Of a stretch of DNA of 64,000 bases, positions 50,077-58,205 are shown one piece after another. This DNA comes from Nonomuraea rhodomycinica. GTDB lineage: Bacteria; Actinomycetota; Actinomycetes; Streptosporangiales; Streptosporangiaceae. The stretch's first letter is position 1. Every line of letters begins with the position of its first letter. The stretch covers positions 1 through 64,000 of the forward strand of contig NZ_JABWGO010000007.1 in the NCBI RefSeq assembly GCF_013363995.1, written 5' to 3'. Made by a program: the position numbers and the translations under genes. A model generated the notes under the pieces. That model searched no databases. It was not told the origin of the DNA and saw only the letters and a program-made list of their open reading frames with translations.

Positions 50077-50808
50077 ATGTCATTTGAATACACGCCGCCC
50101 AAGTACGCGCAACTGATCGCGGAACTGGAGCGGCGCATCGACTCGGGCGAATACGCGCCCGGCTCTCCTCTCCCGAGTGAGCACCAACTCATGGCCGAGT
50201 TCGGGATGGCCCGGCCGACCGTCGTCAAGGCTCTCGGTGTCCTGCGTGATCAGGGCTGGATCGTCACCCATCAAGGGAAGGGCCGCTTCGTGCGTGGTCG
50301 CCCGGCTCTCCCCACTGGACAGCAGGTACGGACGGGTCGGGAACTGCTCGACCGGAAAGAGGTCCAGGTCTCCAGCCGACTGCTCGCGGCCGGAGAGGTG
50401 GAGGCGCCGAACCGGATCTCCGCCTATCTCGGGATCAAGCCCAAGTCTCCGGTGGTGCTGCGCCGGACGCTGGTCGAGCACGACAATGAGCCGACCGAGA
50501 TCTCTTCGACCTGGCTACCGGTCGCCGTCGCCGAAGGTACGGCGCTGGCCGAGACGGAGGAGCTGAAGCAGGGTGTTCGCCGGTACGTCGAGGCCGCGGC
50601 CGGCACTTCGCTCGATCACATCATCGAGCACATCACTGCGCGCAACCCGACCAAGGAGGAGTGCACGCTCCTCGACGTCAAAAGCTCGGCCGCGCTGCTG
50701 ACCGTGTACGCCGTGGCCTGCGACGCCACCGGCAAGCCCTGGGTCGTGGTGGAGTCGGTGCTGCCGGGGGATCGCCACGAACTCGAAGATGCTTATCCCA
50801 TCCGTTAG
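50077..50808 (+). CDS. GntR family regulator, HutC/UTRA type (KorSA-like)
   Basis: 243 residues. The N-terminal winged helix is YAQLIAELERRIDSGEYAPGSPLPSEHQLMAEFGMARPTVVKALGVLRDQGWIV. The UTRA effector domain fills the rest and ends with WVVVESVLPGDRHELED. In AICEs such as pSAM2, a GntR protein (KorSA) represses the replication-transfer genes and its own gene. Here a shared half-site occurs before this gene and before the Pra-like gene, which supports that role. The ATG at 50077 has a weak ribosome site. It is convergent with the SNIPE-like gene. Confidence 0.87.
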   Translation: MSFEYTPPKYAQLIAELERRIDSGEYAPGSPLPSEHQLMAEFGMARPTVVKALGVLRDQGWIVTHQGKGRFVRGRPALPTGQQVRTGRELLDRKEVQVSSRLLAAGEVEAPNRISAYLGIKPKSPVVLRRTLVEHDNEPTEISSTWLPVAVAEGTALAETEELKQGVRRYVEAAAGTSLDHIIEHITARNPTKEECTLLDVKSSAALLTVYAVACDATGKPWVVVESVLPGDRHELEDAYPIR

Positions 50809-50840
50809 CGGTAGGTGGTGAAGGACGCTGCCGATCCTGG

Positions 50841-52256
50841 TTAGGCCGGTTCGGTCACCGCGGCCGACTGTCGCCACTCCAGGGCCTCTGCCGTGTCGCG
50901 GTATTCCAGGAGATGCTGACCTGCGATCTTCCGCAACACGTCGCGTACCTCGGCCGGAGTGGCGCGGAAGAACTCCCGCCGAAGGTTCACCTTGTTGAGT
51001 CGCCGGTCGTTCAGCTCGGCATGGAGTCTCGACTCAAGTCCGACGGCGTCTTCGCTGAAGATCAGCGCATGTGTGTCGAACCTGAACGGCACCGAGGCAT
51101 CGCCGAGCTCTCGCACGCGGTCTTCTGGCTCCAGGCGGCGCGTCATTCCGATCTTGACCACATTGTCGCCGAACGCGCCGATGTTGGAGATCACGTAGAC
51201 GTAGCCGGCTCTGGTGTTCGCCTCCCGTGTTTCCACGTGGGCCACCGCTGCCCCGATCTCTTCCAGCTTGGCCTTCAACTCCTCGACGCTCTCCGCAGAC
51301 GCCGTGCCGTTCTGCAGAAGTTTGGCCAGCGCCGACCGGTAGTGGGCCTCCTCCTTGCGCAGGCGCGCCTTCTCCCGCTCGAAGTCTCGGCGTGCGGCCT
51401 CCTCCTCCCGCTGCTGTTCGCGCTGGGCGCGGATGAGCTCCTTCTCCTGCTCCTGCTTGGCCAGGTAGTCGGCAGTCAGCTCCAGTTCGTAGATTCGCGT
51501 GCGGTGGTAGTCGGGATGGACGTGGATGTTCATCGTCCGCCCCAGCTTGACGATCATCTCGACTGCCTTCTCCAGTCGGTCGATCGCCGATTGCAGCTTG
51601 TATGGGCGCATCGTCCGCACACAGTTGTCCGCCTCGGCGTTGTACGCCCGGAGCATGAGCTTGGAGAAGTCGCGCACCATCTTGCGTCCTTCGGCTGCCG
51701 ACCCGTTCACTTGCCAGTTCGTGGCGCCGACGACGGCCTGTCCCTCCCTGGCCATGTCCTTGATGCGGGCCTTCACCTGGGCGAGCTGGTCCTTGTAGGC
51801 GATCGCGTCACTCAATGGGTGTCGGTATTCGTAGATGCCGACTTCCTGAAGGAGGACGGTCTCCTCGGTCCGCACTATCCGGTGCTCGGTTTCGCGTAGC
51901 CGCTGAGTGGCTGCGTCGAGGGCGGATTGTAGTCCTGCGTGCTCTGCGCGTAGCGCCTCGGTCATCGCCGCGATGCGCATGGCGTCCATCCCGCCGAGTT
52001 GTTCCACCCACGCGCGTAGCTGGGCGTTCTCCTCTTCAAGTTGCTTCTTGCCGCCGAACAGCCCGCCGCTCTTCCGTTCCGGAACCTGCGGTACGACGGC
52101 TGGAGCCGGCGGGGCAGGCGTGTTCTCCGGAAGCCAGAAGTTCCATCCAGGAGGGGCCGGGGGCCACGACGGATCCGGCTGCCACCCCTGCGGCGGCTTC
52201 CAGCCATGGGGCGGGACGGGCCATCCGGGAGGTGAGTTGAACCGGTACTCCGTCAC
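50841..52256 (-). CDS. DUF4041 plus Mug113/GIY-YIG protein, SNIPE-like nuclease
   Basis: 471 residues. Residues 1-45 are Pro/Trp-rich (repeats of PPxGW, as in PPGWPVPPHGW and PPQGW). A coiled coil runs at about 70-135. The DUF4041-type region spans about 135-260 and a charged coiled coil about 262-340. The last 120 residues are a GIY-YIG nuclease domain of the T5orf172/Mug113 class: GYVYV (351-355), VKIGMTRR (367-374), the Arg in EDRVREL, the candidate catalytic Glu408 in LESRLH, and the final EFF. DUF4041 plus Mug113 is the pairing of SNIPE, a phage-defence nuclease that acts at the inner membrane. No membrane helix is seen here. Confidence 0.85.
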   Translation of the reverse strand: MTEYRFNSPPGWPVPPHGWKPPQGWQPDPSWPPAPPGWNFWLPENTPAPPAPAVVPQVPERKSGGLFGGKKQLEEENAQLRAWVEQLGGMDAMRIAAMTEALRAEHAGLQSALDAATQRLRETEHRIVRTEETVLLQEVGIYEYRHPLSDAIAYKDQLAQVKARIKDMAREGQAVVGATNWQVNGSAAEGRKMVRDFSKLMLRAYNAEADNCVRTMRPYKLQSAIDRLEKAVEMIVKLGRTMNIHVHPDYHRTRIYELELTADYLAKQEQEKELIRAQREQQREEEAARRDFEREKARLRKEEAHYRSALAKLLQNGTASAESVEELKAKLEEIGAAVAHVETREANTRAGYVYVISNIGAFGDNVVKIGMTRRLEPEDRVRELGDASVPFRFDTHALIFSEDAVGLESRLHAELNDRRLNKVNLRREFFRATPAEVRDVLRKIAGQHLLEYRDTAEALEWRQSAAVTEPA

Positions 52257-52395
52257 AAGCGCTCCTCACGGGTCGAGGCGATGGCCCACACAGGAGAGAT
52301 AGCCACGAACCCTGTATGGGTTACAGCCCGCCTTATCAAGATCACCTTATGTGCTAGTCGGCGCTCCAGCTTTCTGGGCACGTCGTCTTGGTTTA

Positions 52396-52447
52396 CTTGA
52401 CTGGCCAAGTGAGCATGCTGGTTAATAGAAGCACTTGGCCAGTCAAG
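52396..52447. promoter_or_regulatory. Transfer-operon operator: 16-bp perfect inverted repeat over a promoter
   Basis: CTTGACTGGCCAAGTG (52396-52411) and CACTTGGCCAGTCAAG (52432-52447) are perfect inverted repeats 20 bases apart. Each arm itself contains CTTG-N6-CAAG. A promoter overlaps them: -35 TTGACT at 52397-52402 and -10 GTTAAT at 52421-52426. Binding of the GntR regulator is inferred from the related site in its own promoter. Confidence 0.7.
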
Positions 52448-52481
52448 GTGGCTGAGCACTCAAGACAAGGAGATCGTCAGC

Positions 52482-52907
52482 ATGGCAATCCAGGGACCCA
52501 TTCCGGTGACGTTCGGCCAGGTCTTCCCGCACGGCTGCTACACCGTCGGGGAGGTCGAGCCGGTCAAGGACTTCGAGGCGTCGACGAACGGCAGGTTCGT
52601 CCAGGCGCGGGACAAGCAGACGGGCGAGCTCGTCTGGCAGATCCCCGTCATGGACGCCGACCCGTCGCTGAAGGCGGCTCAGAAGACGGTGGCGGTCAAG
52701 ATCCTCGCCCCGGTCCAGCCGGTGCCTCCGGCTCCGGTCGCGGGGCTGCCGTTCACGCCGGTCGAGTTCGACGGGCTGACCGTCACGCCGTACGTCAACG
52801 GGGCCGGGCGTCTCGCGTACTCGATCAAGGCGCGGCAGATGCTCGCGCCCCGCACCAACACCACCACCAACACGGCCAAGTCCAACGGCAAGGAGGTCGC
52901 AGCATGA
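52482..52907 (+). CDS. Pra-like AICE activator (replication/integration/excision)
   Basis: A 141-residue protein (MAIQGPIPVTFGQVFPHGCYTVGEVEPVKDFEAS ... LPFTPVEFDGLTVTPYVNG). The N-terminal and middle motifs match, as I remember them, the family annotated as plasmid replication, integration and excision activators, after Pra of pSAM2. It is the first gene after the repressed promoter, with AAGGAG before ATG 52482, so it would be released when the GntR repressor leaves. It starts the operon that runs through tra, rep and int. The molecular function of the family is not well known. Confidence 0.68.
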   Translation: MAIQGPIPVTFGQVFPHGCYTVGEVEPVKDFEASTNGRFVQARDKQTGELVWQIPVMDADPSLKAAQKTVAVKILAPVQPVPPAPVAGLPFTPVEFDGLTVTPYVNGAGRLAYSIKARQMLAPRTNTTTNTAKSNGKEVAA

Positions 52908-53191
52908 GCGGTTACAGCTACACCACGATCAACGTCACCTCGGACGGGGAGCCCCGCATCAGGGTCTCGCTCTACCCGGATGAGCGGGCGCGGGTCGAGT
53001 ACTACCCCGCCGAGCGCGGGTGTCCGTTCCTCAACATCGAGCACGCCGGAGCCCGGGTCAGCATCGGCCTGACCCACGGCTCCGAGGTCGCCGAGCAGCA
53101 CGTGCGCTTCGCTCGCGGACTGCTCGACGCCGCTGCGGCCTTCCTGGCCGACTGCGAGCGGCTGCACGCCGAACAGCCGGCGGCGGCCTGA
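52904..53191 (+). CDS. Hypothetical AICE protein
   Basis: A 95-residue protein (MSGYSYTTINVTSDGEPRIRVSLYPDERARVEYYPAERGCPFLNIEHAGARVSIGLTHGSEVAEQHVRFARGLLDAAAAFLADCERL...), with beta strands first and a C-terminal helix. The start ATG overlaps the Pra-like stop (ATGA). A rho-independent terminator follows, so it ends the first transcript segment. I know it only as a companion gene in related elements; function unknown. Confidence 0.65.
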   Translation: MSGYSYTTINVTSDGEPRIRVSLYPDERARVEYYPAERGCPFLNIEHAGARVSIGLTHGSEVAEQHVRFARGLLDAAAAFLADCERLHAEQPAAA

Positions 53192-53200
53192 CACGCAAGC

Positions 53201-53237
53201 GGGGCCGCTGGAACTGGTCCTTCCGGCGGCCCCTTTT
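53201..53237 (+). terminator. Rho-independent terminator/attenuator before tra
   Basis: GGGGCCGC (53201-53208) and GCGGCCCC (53226-53233), extended by GG/CC, are followed by TTTT. It separates the first two genes from the translocase gene and may attenuate the operon. Confidence 0.8.
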
Positions 53238-53273
53238 CTCCCCTGACGCGAATCACGAGAGGGCTCAAGCCTA

Positions 53274-54701
53274 ATGTTCAAGCGACTCCCCGGGGACGAG
53301 GCGCGCAACCTCGTCTCCACCACTCCCGACACGGCCGTGGTCTTCCGGCCCGCCGTCGTCAAGACTCCGGTTTTCGTCACACTCGTCATCTACGGCTGGC
53401 GCTTCGTCTCCGCACTGGTCCGCGCTCTCTGGCGGCATCCCATCGCCTGCGCCATTCCGGCCCTTCTGGGCGTGCTGTGGGTGCTGTACGGCTGGCAGCT
53501 CGCGGTCTCGGTGCTCGGGTTCGTCGTCCTGGTCCTGCTTGCCTTTGCCTTCCTGGCTCGCGACTGCTTCGCCCGGCTCGTCGGGTGGCGGCTGCTGGCC
53601 TGGTGGCGGCTGGTGTGGGTCTATCGGCGTCACTGGCGGGCGGTCATGGAGGTCTCCGGGCTGGCCAAGCGCATCAACGGCCGCGTCTACATGCCCCGGC
53701 TCCTCCGCGTGGCCTGTGACGGCTGGGCCGATCGGATCACCGTCCGGATGCTCGGCGGGCAGGCGGTCAAGGACTGGACCGACCGTACCGACAACCTCGC
53801 CCAGGGCTTCGGCGCCGTCTCCTGCCGCATCGGGCTCATCAAGGGCGGCCGACTGCTGCTCACCTTCCCACGCAGCGACCCACTCGCCTCCTCGATCCCG
53901 GCTCTCCCGATCCCCGATCAGCCATCGGTCGGGCCGGTCGAGATCGGCAAGCAAGAAGATGGCCGGCCTCTGCGGCTCAAGGTCCATGGCACGCATGTCC
54001 TGATCGCGGGTGCGACGGGGGCCGGTAAGGGCTCGTTCTTGTGGGACACCATCCGGGGCCTGCTCCCTGCCATGCGGGCGGGCCTGGCCGAGGTCTGGGC
54101 ACTCGATCCGAAGCTGATGGAGCTGTCCTTCGGTCGCGAACTCTTCCAGGGCCGCTACGCCAGCGATCCCGCTGACTGCGCCGACCTGCTGGACGAGGCG
54201 GTCTCGGTGATGCAGAAGAGGGCGGCCCGCTTCGCCGGTCTTCAGCGCTCCCACACCCCGACGGTGGAGGACCCGTTCGTCCTGGTGCTCGTGGACGAGG
54301 TCGCGTTCCTGACCGCCTACCAGCCCGACAAGCAACTCCGGCAACGCGTCTCCGCCGCGCTGGCCACCCTTGCGACCCAAGGCCGCTCCGTGGGGGTCGG
54401 CGTGATGGCGGCGCTTCAGGATCCGCGCAAGGAGGTCGTGAACATCCGCAACCTGTTCCCCGACAAGATCGCCCTGCGGCTGGACGAGTCCGAGCAGGTG
54501 GACATGGTCCTCGGAGACGGCGCCCGCGACCGAGGAGCCCTCGCCGATCACATCTCACCCATCCCCGAGCTGGGCGCCGGCGTCGCCTACATGCGGCTGG
54601 AGACCTCACCCGAACCCGTCCGCGTGCGCGCCGCGTACGTCTCCGACGACGACATCCGCCAGATGGTCGCCCTGTTCACCGAGCGAGAGGAGGCCGCATG
54701 A
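53274..54701 (+). CDS. FtsK/SpoIIIE-type DNA translocase (TraSA-like)
   Basis: 475 residues. Two or three membrane helices lie near residues 30-95 (FVTLVIYGW, AIPALLGVLWVLYGW and LGFVVLVLLAFAF). The motor domain has Walker A GATGAGKGS (246-254) and Walker B VLVLVDE (336-342). The length matches TraSA/TraB proteins, which move double-stranded element DNA between mycelia as hexamers. ATG at 53274 has GAGAGGG ten bases upstream. The stop overlaps the rep start in ATGA. It is the only conjugation protein in the element, as is normal for AICEs. Confidence 0.92.
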   Translation: MFKRLPGDEARNLVSTTPDTAVVFRPAVVKTPVFVTLVIYGWRFVSALVRALWRHPIACAIPALLGVLWVLYGWQLAVSVLGFVVLVLLAFAFLARDCFARLVGWRLLAWWRLVWVYRRHWRAVMEVSGLAKRINGRVYMPRLLRVACDGWADRITVRMLGGQAVKDWTDRTDNLAQGFGAVSCRIGLIKGGRLLLTFPRSDPLASSIPALPIPDQPSVGPVEIGKQEDGRPLRLKVHGTHVLIAGATGAGKGSFLWDTIRGLLPAMRAGLAEVWALDPKLMELSFGRELFQGRYASDPADCADLLDEAVSVMQKRAARFAGLQRSHTPTVEDPFVLVLVDEVAFLTAYQPDKQLRQRVSAALATLATQGRSVGVGVMAALQDPRKEVVNIRNLFPDKIALRLDESEQVDMVLGDGARDRGALADHISPIPELGAGVAYMRLETSPEPVRVRAAYVSDDDIRQMVALFTEREEAA

Positions 54702-56320
54702 CCAACCCGCACGACCGCGCACTACCCCGGGCGATCCGGATGGCGATGCCGCTGGCCCGCGATGTCGTGGAAGAGGTCGCCAAGCTGCACGGCGTGTGCA
54801 TCCGGCCCGTCCCGCTCAAGCGGCTCGACACCCACACCGGACAGTGGGAACTCATCGACGTCCCGTGCGGCGCCACGCTGGAGGCCAAGTGCCCGCCGTG
54901 CGCCAAGCGCAACCGGCAGCTCCGCATCGCCCAGTGCCGCGAGGGCTGGCACCTCGACCACGAACCCGCCATCACACCGGATGAGCCGTCAGACGATCAG
55001 TGGTGGCTGGTCGAGTTCCGCGCCGACCTCCAGGCCCGGCGTGAGGAGGCGGAACGGCTCGGCGAGGACACCGCCGACTGGGACGCCGCCATCGAGGGCG
55101 TTGACGCCGAGATCAACGAGGCGGGCATGCGGGGCAGCGTCCTCGGCCGGACCGCCGCCAAGCGGGTGCGCTCGACCAGACGGCGGCAGGACGCGCCGGA
55201 TCTGCCCAAGCGCAAGATGGCCGGCACCACCCTCGGCCGCACCTTCGCCACCCCGGACGGCAAGGTGTTCCGTCCGTCGCTGTTCGTCACCCTGACCCTT
55301 CCGTCCTATGGCAAGGTGCGTGACGGCGTTCCAGTCGATCCCGACACCTACGACTACGCGCGGGCCGCCCGCGATGCGCTGCACTTCTCCAAGCTCGTGG
55401 ACCGGTTCGTGCAGAACCTGCGCCGGGTCGCGGGCTACGACGTGCAGTACTTCGGCACCGTCGAACCACAGCAACGCCTCGCCCCACACCTGCACATCGC
55501 CATCCGCGGGACACTGCCCCGCGCCGAACTCAAGCAGATCATCGCCGCCACCTACCACCAGGTCTGGTGGCCACCGGTGGACGACGTCCGCTTCGACGGC
55601 GATCACCTCCCGGTCTGGCAGGACGGGGTCGGCTACCTCGACCCGGCCACCGGCGAGGTGCTGCCCACCTGGGACCAGGCCCTCGACCAGCTCGACGCCG
55701 ACCAGGACGCCGAGCCTCTGCACGTGGTCCGCTTCGGCCAGCAGCACAACATCCAAAGCGTCCTGGCGGGCACACCAGCCGCCGGCAAGTGGCTGGGCTA
55801 CCTCACCAAGTACCTGACCAAGAGCCTGGCCGACCCCCTCGACGCCACCGCCGACAACCCGGCCCGCCGCGAGCACGCCGCCCGCCTCATCGAAGCCCTG
55901 CGCACCGAACCCTGCTCACCCACCTGCGCCAACTGGCTGCGCTACGGCATCCAACCCAAGAACGCCAAACCCGGAATGCTCCCCGGCCGCTGCCGGGGCA
56001 AGGCCCACAAGCCCGACCACCTCGGCTACGCAGGACGCCGCGTCCTCGTCTCCCGCAAGTGGTCCAACAAGACCCTCGCCGAGCACAAGCAGGACCGCCG
56101 CACCTGGGTCCTGGAAGCCCTCGGCCAGTCCGACGAGACACCCGACCCGCACCGCTACGTCTGGAGGCCCGTCCCGGTCGGAGACGCCAACGTGCCGCCG
56201 CTCGCCGTCCGGCTCCTGCGGTCGGTGGCTGAACGGCAACGCTGGCGTGCCCACATGGCTCGCCTCCAGGCGGAAGCAGAGGACCAAGAACTTTCGGCAA
56301 CCGAGGGGAGGGCGGCATGA
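54698..56320 (+). CDS. Replication initiator, RepSA-type
   Basis: A 540-residue protein of the actinomycete RepSA/replication-initiator family. An N-terminal Cys cluster is present (Cys57, Cys65, Cys68, Cys80). The core has FVTLTLPSYG (about 196-205) and the metal-binding HxH of rolling-circle initiators in APHLHIAIRG (His264 and His266). Tyr residues in GYLTKYLTKS (about 365-378) are candidates for strand nicking. A later Cys pair (SPTCANWL) belongs to the family. ATG at 54698 overlaps the tra stop. It should replicate the excised element as a rolling circle; the origin was not located. Confidence 0.88.
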   Translation: MTNPHDRALPRAIRMAMPLARDVVEEVAKLHGVCIRPVPLKRLDTHTGQWELIDVPCGATLEAKCPPCAKRNRQLRIAQCREGWHLDHEPAITPDEPSDDQWWLVEFRADLQARREEAERLGEDTADWDAAIEGVDAEINEAGMRGSVLGRTAAKRVRSTRRRQDAPDLPKRKMAGTTLGRTFATPDGKVFRPSLFVTLTLPSYGKVRDGVPVDPDTYDYARAARDALHFSKLVDRFVQNLRRVAGYDVQYFGTVEPQQRLAPHLHIAIRGTLPRAELKQIIAATYHQVWWPPVDDVRFDGDHLPVWQDGVGYLDPATGEVLPTWDQALDQLDADQDAEPLHVVRFGQQHNIQSVLAGTPAAGKWLGYLTKYLTKSLADPLDATADNPARREHAARLIEALRTEPCSPTCANWLRYGIQPKNAKPGMLPGRCRGKAHKPDHLGYAGRRVLVSRKWSNKTLAEHKQDRRTWVLEALGQSDETPDPHRYVWRPVPVGDANVPPLAVRLLRSVAERQRWRAHMARLQAEAEDQELSATEGRAA

Positions 56321-56454
56321 AGGCAGACAACGAGCTGGTGGTCGTCCTCCCCCCTGGGGTTCCCAGCCTGAACGCGAGCGCCGCAGTGGAGCTGCTTGCG
56401 ATCCTGTTGGAGGTCCACCAGGAATCGCCGAGCGTCCACGCGGATGCCGCCTGA
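56317..56454 (+). CDS. 45-residue protein between rep and int, possible recombination directionality factor
   Basis: A short ORF whose ATG overlaps the rep stop (ATGA). It encodes MKADNELVVVLPPGVPSLN, then ASAAVELLAILLEVHQ and a short polar tail. It is followed after eight bases by the integrase start. A tight rep-small ORF-int arrangement is common in AICEs, where the small gene often encodes an excisionase. However, this peptide has no obvious winged helix, so the role is open. The coding call rests on the overlap, the codon bias and the complete frame. Confidence 0.6.
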   Translation: MKADNELVVVLPPGVPSLNASAAVELLAILLEVHQESPSVHADAA

Positions 56455-56462
56455 GGAGACAT

Positions 56463-58178
56463 ATGGACACCATTCGGTTCGGCTTCTACGGCCGTGTTTC
56501 CACGGAGGACAACCAGGACCCGGCCTCGTCACGAGCCTGGCAACTCACGCGCTCTCGTGCGCTGATCGAGCCGCGCGGGGGAGTGATCGTCGCCGAGTTC
56601 TTCGACGTGGACAAGTCACGCTCGATCCCCTGGCAGCGTCGTCCCCATGCGGCGGCGCTGCTGAAGGAGTTGCGAAGCCCTGATCGTGGCTTCGAGGCGG
56701 TCGTGATCGGAGAGCCGCACCGTGCCTTTTACGGCAACCAGTACGGTCTGACGTTTCCGATCTTCGAGCACTTCGGAGTGCCGTTGTGGGTGCCTGAAGT
56801 GGGTGGCCCCATCGACCCGGCCAACGAGGCTCATGACCTCGTGATGAGCGTCTTCGGTGGCATGAGCAAGGGGGAGCGCAACAGAGTCAAGATCCGAGTA
56901 CGTAGCGCCATGGGAGCTCAAGCACAGGTGGAAGGCCGCTTCCTCGGTGGGCGCCCGCCGTACGGCTACGTCCTGGCGGACGCCGGTCCGCACCCCAACC
57001 CGGCGAAAGCGGCGGATGGCCGGCGGCTGCATCGGCTCGAACTCGATCCCGTCGCCTCAGCCGTGGTCGCTCGGATCTTCGCCGACTTCCTTGCGGGCTA
57101 CGGCCTCTTCTCCATCGCTGAGAGGCTGACGCGAGACGGCATCCTGTGCCCCTCCGCCCACGACCCCGAGCGCAATCGCCACCGTTCTGGGGTCGCCTGG
57201 TCCAAGGGCGCCGTACGCGCCATCCTGCTGAACCCTCGTTACACCGGCTACCAGGTCTGGAACAGGCAGCGGAAGGACGAGGTCCTGATCGATGTGGACG
57301 ACGTGGGCCTCGGGCACATGCCCAAGCTCCGCTGGAACCCCAAGGACAAGTGGATCTGGTCAGACGCCCCGGCACATCCACCGATCGTGAGCAGGGAGGA
57401 CTTCGAGGCGGCGCAACAGACGCTCCACAGTCGTGGTGATCGCTACACCGACAAGACGGTCCGGCGGGCTCAGCATGTGTACCAGCTCCGTGGACGACTC
57501 ATCTGCGGACTCTGCGCCCGCAAGATGCAAGGACATTGGGCGAACGAGATGCCCTACTACCGGTGCAGGTTCCCCGAGGAGTACGCGCTCGCCAACCACG
57601 TGATGCACCCTCGCAATGTCTACCTGCGCGAGATCGACATAGCCTCCAAGCTCGACCGCTGGTTGGGACGCCTGTTCACTCCGTCGAACATCGACCGCAC
57701 CTTGGACCTCCTGGTGGCAGCGCACGAAGCGCCATCCACGGAGCTGCATGAGGGTGAGGCCATCAAGCGGCAGATGGCCGAATGCGATCGGAAGCTGGCT
57801 CGCCATCGCGCGGCTCTGGAGGCCGGCGCCGACCCGGTGCTCATCGCGAGCTGGATGAGGGAGGAGCAAGGTCGAAAGACTGAGCTCCAACACAGGCTTA
57901 CGCGGCTCCCCGTGGCCCGGCCCCGCCTCTTGGACCGCGACAGCCTTGCCGCGTCCCTGCGCGGTCTGGGGAGCCTCGTAGAAATTTTGGGGAGAGCCGA
58001 CCCGACCCGGAAGGCCAAGATCTACGCCAACCTTGGCCTGGAGCTGGTCTACCACCCCTCACAACACAAAGTCCTGGTCGCCGTCTCCAGCGACCAGGAC
58101 CATATGGGGTACGGGTCTGTGTCCGAGGGGGGACTTGAACCCCCATGCCCATCACTGGGCACTAGCACCTCAAGCTAG
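56463..58178 (+). CDS. int: Large serine recombinase (integrase)
   Basis: A 571-residue serine integrase. The catalytic domain starts GFYGRVSTEDNQDPASSRAWQL with the nucleophile Ser13. The recombinase domain follows (GRPPYGYVLADAG and GILLNPRYTGYQVW-like region), then the zinc ribbon CGLCARKMQGHW...YYRC and a coiled coil (AIKRQMAECDRKLARHRAALEAG). ATG at 56463 follows GAGGAG. The last 20 or so codons (from about SVSEGGLEPPCP) are read from DNA shared with the tRNA-Leu gene on the other strand, so the C-terminus is supplied by the attachment site. It should catalyse integration into and, with a partner factor, excision from this tRNA gene. Confidence 0.92.
   Translation: MDTIRFGFYGRVSTEDNQDPASSRAWQLTRSRALIEPRGGVIVAEFFDVDKSRSIPWQRRPHAAALLKELRSPDRGFEAVVIGEPHRAFYGNQYGLTFPIFEHFGVPLWVPEVGGPIDPANEAHDLVMSVFGGMSKGERNRVKIRVRSAMGAQAQVEGRFLGGRPPYGYVLADAGPHPNPAKAADGRRLHRLELDPVASAVVARIFADFLAGYGLFSIAERLTRDGILCPSAHDPERNRHRSGVAWSKGAVRAILLNPRYTGYQVWNRQRKDEVLIDVDDVGLGHMPKLRWNPKDKWIWSDAPAHPPIVSREDFEAAQQTLHSRGDRYTDKTVRRAQHVYQLRGRLICGLCARKMQGHWANEMPYYRCRFPEEYALANHVMHPRNVYLREIDIASKLDRWLGRLFTPSNIDRTLDLLVAAHEAPSTELHEGEAIKRQMAECDRKLARHRAALEAGADPVLIASWMREEQGRKTELQHRLTRLPVARPRLLDRDSLAASLRGLGSLVEILGRADPTRKAKIYANLGLELVYHPSQHKVLVAVSSDQDHMGYGSVSEGGLEPPCPSLGTSTSS
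58118..58141. other. Candidate right attachment site
   Basis: TGTGTCCGAGGGG plus GGACTTGAACC at the 3' end of the tRNA-Leu gene. It matches 46455-46478 at 21 of 24 positions. The integrase reading frame passes straight through it. Confidence 0.6.
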
Positions 58179-58205
58179 CGCGTCTGCCTATTCCGCCACC
58201 CGGAC
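58120..58205 (-). tRNA. tRNA-Leu (anticodon GAG)
   Basis: 86 nucleotides on the minus strand. The acceptor arms GTCCGGG and CTCGGAC pair, with one G-U, and the discriminator is A. The anticodon stem CTAGC/GCTAG encloses the loop TTGAGGT, giving anticodon GAG. The variable arm (GTGCCCAGTGATGGGCAT) forms the long class II stem of tRNA-Leu. The T-arm is GGGGGTTCAAGTCCCCC. No CCA is encoded; the sequence continues CAGACC. It is the integration target of the element, and the intact gene is kept at the right junction. Confidence 0.96.

Larger units (their letters stand above)
46455..58141. mobile_element. Integrative conjugative element (AICE type) in tRNA-Leu(GAG)
   Basis: About 11.7 kb bounded by the tRNA-like sequence at 46455 and the tRNA-Leu 3' end. 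The core modules are a GntR (KorSA-like) regulator, a Pra-like protein, an FtsK-type Tra translocase, a RepSA-type initiator, a small ORF and a large serine integrase, in the order known for actinomycete AICEs. Accessory genes are a hypothetical protein, CutA, an XRE/TPR regulator, a zinc-finger-like protein and a SNIPE-like nuclease. No relaxase or type IV secretion genes are present, as expected for AICE transfer of double-stranded DNA by one FtsK-like protein. All core genes look intact. Confidence 0.85.
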
